Origin: Phyto melanocephala
Lineage: Eukaryota; Arthropoda; Insecta; Diptera; Rhinophoridae
Direction: 5' to 3'
Assembly: GCA_941918925.1 (NCBI GenBank)
Contig: OW799236.1
Span: 71,266,465 to 71,330,464, forward strand
Length of the DNA: 64,000 bases
The notes beneath the pieces are model-generated. The model was not told where the DNA came from. It did no database searches and saw nothing but the letters and a program-made list of their open reading frames with translations. The position numbers and the translations under genes were made by a program. Below are positions 62,370 through 64,000 of this stretch, piece after piece. The number at the start of each line of letters is the position of its first letter. Position 1 is the stretch's first letter.

Positions 62370-63230
62370 TCTATATATATAAAAGTGAAACTCTGTGTGT
62401 GTGTTAGCTATAGACTCCGAAACTGTAAAACCGATCGGGCTCAAACTTTGGTAAGTTGTTGTACACATACCAGGGAGTGTTTATGGGTGAAAAAAGTGGG
62501 CGGGGCCACGCCCATAAAAAATTAGTTATCAGTTTTAGCTACTTGCACTTGACCGATTTTTCTGAAACTTTGCACACATATCGAGCTGTCATGACTAAAA
62601 AATTTCGTGATAAGAAAAGTGGGCGGGGCCACGCCCCTAAAAAAGTTTAAATATTGAGGTACTTGCACTGGACCGATTTTTCTGAAACTTTGCACGCATA
62701 TTAAGCTGTCATGACTTTATAATTTCGTGATTAAAAAAGTGGGCGGGGCCACGCCCATAAAAAATTAGTTATCAGTTTTAGCTACTTGCACTGGACCGAA
62801 TTTTCTGAAACTTTGCAAACATACTGAGCTGTCATGACTTTACACTTTCGTCATTAGAAAAGTGGGCAGTGCCACGCCCATTAAAAAAAGGTATCATTTT
62901 GAGGTACTTGCACTGTACCGATTTTTCTGAAACTTTGCACACATATTGAGCTGTCATGACTATATAATTTCGTGATTAGAAAAGTGGGCAGGGCTAGGCC
63001 TATTAAAAAAGTTATAATTTTAAGGTACTTTCACTGGACCGACTTTTCTGAAACTATGCACACTTATTGAGCTGTCATTACTATACAGTTTCGTAATTAG
63101 AAAAGTGGGCAGTGCCACGCTCATAAAGAAAAAGTTATAGTTTTTAGCTTTGCACTTGATATTCGATTAAAATTTAGAATGCGATTAAAATTCATGAAGG
63201 GGCGTAGCAACGCGCGCCGGGCTTTTCTAG
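62370..63230 (+). mobile_element. Non-autonomous Helitron, copy E (861 bp)
   Basis: Starts TCTATATATATAAAAGTGAA, but after G rather than the expected A. Ends GCAACGCGCGCCGGGCTTTT then CTAG before T. Six tandem units with GC islands. The 64-codon frame at 62456 reads through the repeat units and is not a gene. Confidence 0.85.
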
Positions 63231-63335
63231 TATTTTTGTAAAGAAGAAAAATCCACATTCTGAACCAAAAAAAGTGTAGAGAAAACAACAATGTGAACGC
63301 ACTAAAATAAAAAAGTTTAGGTACAGTCTTAAGGT

Positions 63336-64000
63336 AGGATCACACGATTGCCGTAATGCACCAATTTCCAAAATTTTTTGTATCCCAATTGTGTGATTGC
63401 ACAATAAATTGGTTCATGTGACAATCGCGGATAATATTGTGCTTGTTTTAACCAATCAAATGCAACTCTGGTGGGGCACCCGTGTGACCACTTTAAATAC
63501 AACAGCGCGACAATAAATATGTCAAAAGTGTGCCAATATTTATTGTGTTCTTTAGCGGCAATCAAAGTTTACAATACGCGCCAACATTTTATTTTTTTTT
63601 TTTGCGTGCTTCAATTATTTGTGGTTTGTGATTAAAAAGTTTTTCTTTGCATGATTATACTTTTTAATTACATAAATTTAAGCCAGTTAAGCTTTGCGTA
63701 CCCCCGTATATTTCTACAAAACCATAAATAAATTTTTTTATACCAAATAAACACACAATATACAAAGAAGATGCAATCTTCTTTCTTTTTAAAAAACAAA
63801 CCATTTTAATGCACAAAAAAAACAAAACAGACACAACAAAATAAGCTAGCGTTGCTACAAGCAGGAATAATCGTGTGACGGGAATGCGGCGATGTTTGTC
63901 ACTATAGCATTTTACGCCATCTTGCAACAATCAAATTTGTATAAAGTGAGGCAATCGTGTGATTACAAAGTATTTGATTGGAACAATCTCATTATTGTGC
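63336..64000. repeat. ATTGC-rich repeat with ATCACACGATTGCC ends
   Basis: ATCACACGATTGCC at 63339-63352 is inverted as GGCAATCGTGTGAT at 63950-63963. Related words lie inside (CAATTGTGTGATTGCACA at 63388, AATCGTGTGACGGGAATG at 63868). It shares GATTGCACAATAAATTG and CGTGTGACCAC with the 58.3-kb repeat. Either an element of about 630 bp with these ends, or part of a larger repeat that continues past the window. Confidence 0.45.

Overview
The window looks like intergenic or intronic DNA from a fly (Diptera, probably a schizophoran such as a blowfly, house-fly relative or fruit fly). The reasons are the very high A+T content, the lack of any long conserved open frame, and the repeats present: mini-me-like elements carrying a GTCY tract and the core TATACTTTATGGGGTCGG, insect-type Helitrons, many mariner relics and jockey/RTE-type LINE relics. 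I find no intact host gene, no rRNA or tRNA gene, and no CRISPR array. Every protein similarity I can recognise belongs to a decayed transposable element.

Layout. 0-12 kb: mostly featureless AT-rich DNA with one 117-bp foldback MITE, one mini-me-like element, one internally deleted mariner and a decayed Helitron of a second family (10.2-10.8 kb). 12.7-16.1 kb: a nest of insertions. A MITE with CACGCAAAG ends sits inside a mini-me-like element. Next to it is a mariner relic with an internal inversion, and then a second mini-me-like element carrying both a 47-bp-arm foldback with a 17-bp target duplication and a complete Helitron. 18.5-29.3 kb: LINE tails, a Helitron lying directly beside a mariner with both ends, a second deleted mariner sharing a breakpoint with the first, a cluster of TGAGTCA palindromes, a hAT MITE with a perfect 8-bp duplication, a long mini-me copy and two more 117-bp MITEs. 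31-43 kb: a second CACGCAAAG MITE, mini-me-like copies (one split by a 270-bp foldback) and long stretches with nothing recognisable. 43.9-49.2 kb: a (CTTA)n array, an RTE-like tail, a Helitron relic that still encodes the C-terminus of the Helitron helicase, an internally deleted jockey-like LINE and a full-length non-autonomous Helitron. 52.9-64 kb: a mariner relic, a solo LTR with a 4-bp duplication, a hAT-like element with a Helitron nested in it, two mariner C-terminal relics, a dispersed CGTACGTTCGTGACC motif, another Helitron and an ATTGC-rich repeat that runs off the end.

No genes act together here. The biological content is transposon biology: short non-autonomous elements linked to their likely autonomous source (the helicase relic), nested insertions that give relative ages, and possible structured RNAs (hairpin MITEs and hammerhead-like folds). 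All calls were made by eye. Copy boundaries are exact only where target duplications are quoted.
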